Below, piece by piece: positions 63,472-64,000 of a stretch of 64,000 bases of DNA. The notes under the pieces are model-generated. The model saw only the letters and a list, made by a program, of their open reading frames with translations, was not told where the DNA came from and did no database searches. This stretch comes from Arthrobacter ipis (GTDB lineage: Bacteria > Actinomycetota > Actinomycetes > Actinomycetales > Micrococcaceae), in NCBI RefSeq assembly GCF_014694315.1, contig NZ_JAAOXD010000001.1, forward strand, positions 590,642 to 654,641, given 5' to 3'. Numbering within the stretch: the first letter of the stretch is position 1; every line of letters starts with the position of its first letter. The translations under genes and the position numbers were made by a program.

Positions 63472-64000
63472 CTATCTGAGGGGCGTCGGGTTGGCGATGA
63501 CGGGGGACATGCCGGTGAAGCCTTCGCGGGCTTCGGCGATCTCGTGGATGCGTTTGCGGCAGGCGTACCAGCCGGCGACCATGAGCGCGATGGCGATGAG
63601 GGTGACCATGAGGGTCAGGGGTGAGTCGATGAAGACCATGATGAGTACGCCGACGAGGAAGAGCAGGGAGAGGTAGCCGGTGTAGGGGGCGCCGAACATC
63701 CGGAAGGAGGGGCGTTTGAGCCAGCCCTTGTCTGCCCAGCGTTTGAGCTGGATCTGGCACAGGACGATGGTGGCCCAGGTGACGATGATGCCGACGGAGG
63801 CGATGTTCAGGACGATCTCGAAGGCTTGTGAGGGGACGAGGTAGTTCAGCGGGACGCCGAGCAGGGAGACGCCGGCGGTGATGGCGATGCCGCCGTAGGG
63901 GACGCCGGCTTTGTTCATGCGCTGGGCGAACTTGGGTGCGGAGCCGGCCACGGACATGGAGCGCAGGATCCGGCCGGTGGAGTAGAGGCCGGCGTTGAGG
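63472..64000 (-). CDS. Amino acid permease (APC family), 3' part only
   Basis: The C-terminal 176 residues of an amino-acid/polyamine/organocation permease; the frame is open through the window edge (LNAGLYSTGRILRSMSVAGSAP). Segments: KAGVPYGGIAITAGVSLLGVPLNYLVP, SVGIIVTWATIVLCQIQLKRW and two last helices near YLSLLFLVGVLIMVF. The KAGVPYGGI and ILRSMS features match GABA/aromatic/asparagine permeases (GabP/AroP/AnsP group), but the substrate is uncertain. 49 bp separate it from the TPP-enzyme gene downstream, suggesting cotranscription. Confidence 0.85.
   Translation of the reverse strand, partial: LNAGLYSTGRILRSMSVAGSAPKFAQRMNKAGVPYGGIAITAGVSLLGVPLNYLVPSQAFEIVLNIASVGIIVTWATIVLCQIQLKRWADKGWLKRPSFRMFGAPYTGYLSLLFLVGVLIMVFIDSPLTLMVTLIAIALMVAGWYACRKRIHEIAEAREGFTGMSPVIANPTPLR

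Overview
The window looks like core chromosome of a high-GC actinobacterium of the Micrococcaceae, most likely Arthrobacter or Pseudarthrobacter. This rests on the GC-rich sequence, the many GTG/TTG starts, and actinobacterial hallmarks: an aa3 oxidase with a subunit IV, a diheme QcrC with a Rieske subunit and cytochrome b, a PriA without ATPase motifs, DUF3097, DUF3043 and DUF3054 proteins, and a DasR-type regulator with its operator. No phage, IS element, CRISPR array, rRNA or tRNA was recognised. The species is inference.

Layout. 1-3.4 kb: end of metK, then priA. 3.4-6.9 kb (minus strand): glycosyltransferase, alpha/beta hydrolase, aldo/keto reductase, VOC protein. 6.9-12.3 kb: glycerol catabolism, with a SorC-type regulator divergent from glpD-glpF-glpK. 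12.3-16.2 kb: leucine leader peptide and attenuator, leuS, a DegV protein. 16.2-17.1 kb: a decayed DUF222 gene and an unrecognised 61-aa gene. 17.2-21.2 kb: comEA-comEC-holA. 21.2-23.7 kb: a Trp-rich orphan gene flanked by degenerate tandem repeats, rpsT, and a lone PemK/MazF-like gene. 23.9-31.7 kb: lepA, hemW, DUF4870, DUF3097, a CIRCE operator, hrcA-dnaJ-rsmE. 31.8-36.9 kb: GerMN lipoprotein, phoH-ybeY-CNNM-era. 37-40.7 kb: an LCP cell-wall ligase and an M13 peptidase. 40.7-44.3 kb: leuA with a second leucine leader, recO, uppS. 44.3-49.3 kb: hydrolase, pyrD, DUF3043 protein, M20 peptidase, erpA. 49.5-58.3 kb: ctaC-ctaD-ctaF converge on qcrB-qcrA-qcrC-ctaE, with ptsH and dasR between them. 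58.4-64 kb: trpD, a stand-alone Lrp sensor domain, DUF3054, VOC, a LysE exporter, a TPP enzyme and the 3' part of an amino-acid permease.

How the genes work together. Glycerol enters through GlpF, is phosphorylated by GlpK and oxidised by GlpD, whose electrons can pass through quinone to the bc1-aa3 chain encoded here. PyrD also feeds that quinone pool. LeuS and LeuA share a regulatory logic: each lies behind a very short, probably leaderless, Leu-rich leader peptide. HrcA with its CIRCE site controls its own operon with dnaJ. DasR probably represses itself and ptsH through a near-consensus dre site.

Two patterns run across the window and are not captured by gene calls. First, at least twelve starts show a TANNNT-type -10 box ending 6-7 nt before ATG/GTG, the signature of leaderless transcripts; this decides several start codons. 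Second, short degenerate tandem duplications of about 15-20 bp sit on or just after the stop codons of several genes (priA, holA, the Trp-rich orphan, rsmE, era, the LCP gene), and a 30-bp triplication forms the 5' end of priA. I see no wholly new multi-gene system; the most interesting content is regulatory and repeat structure.
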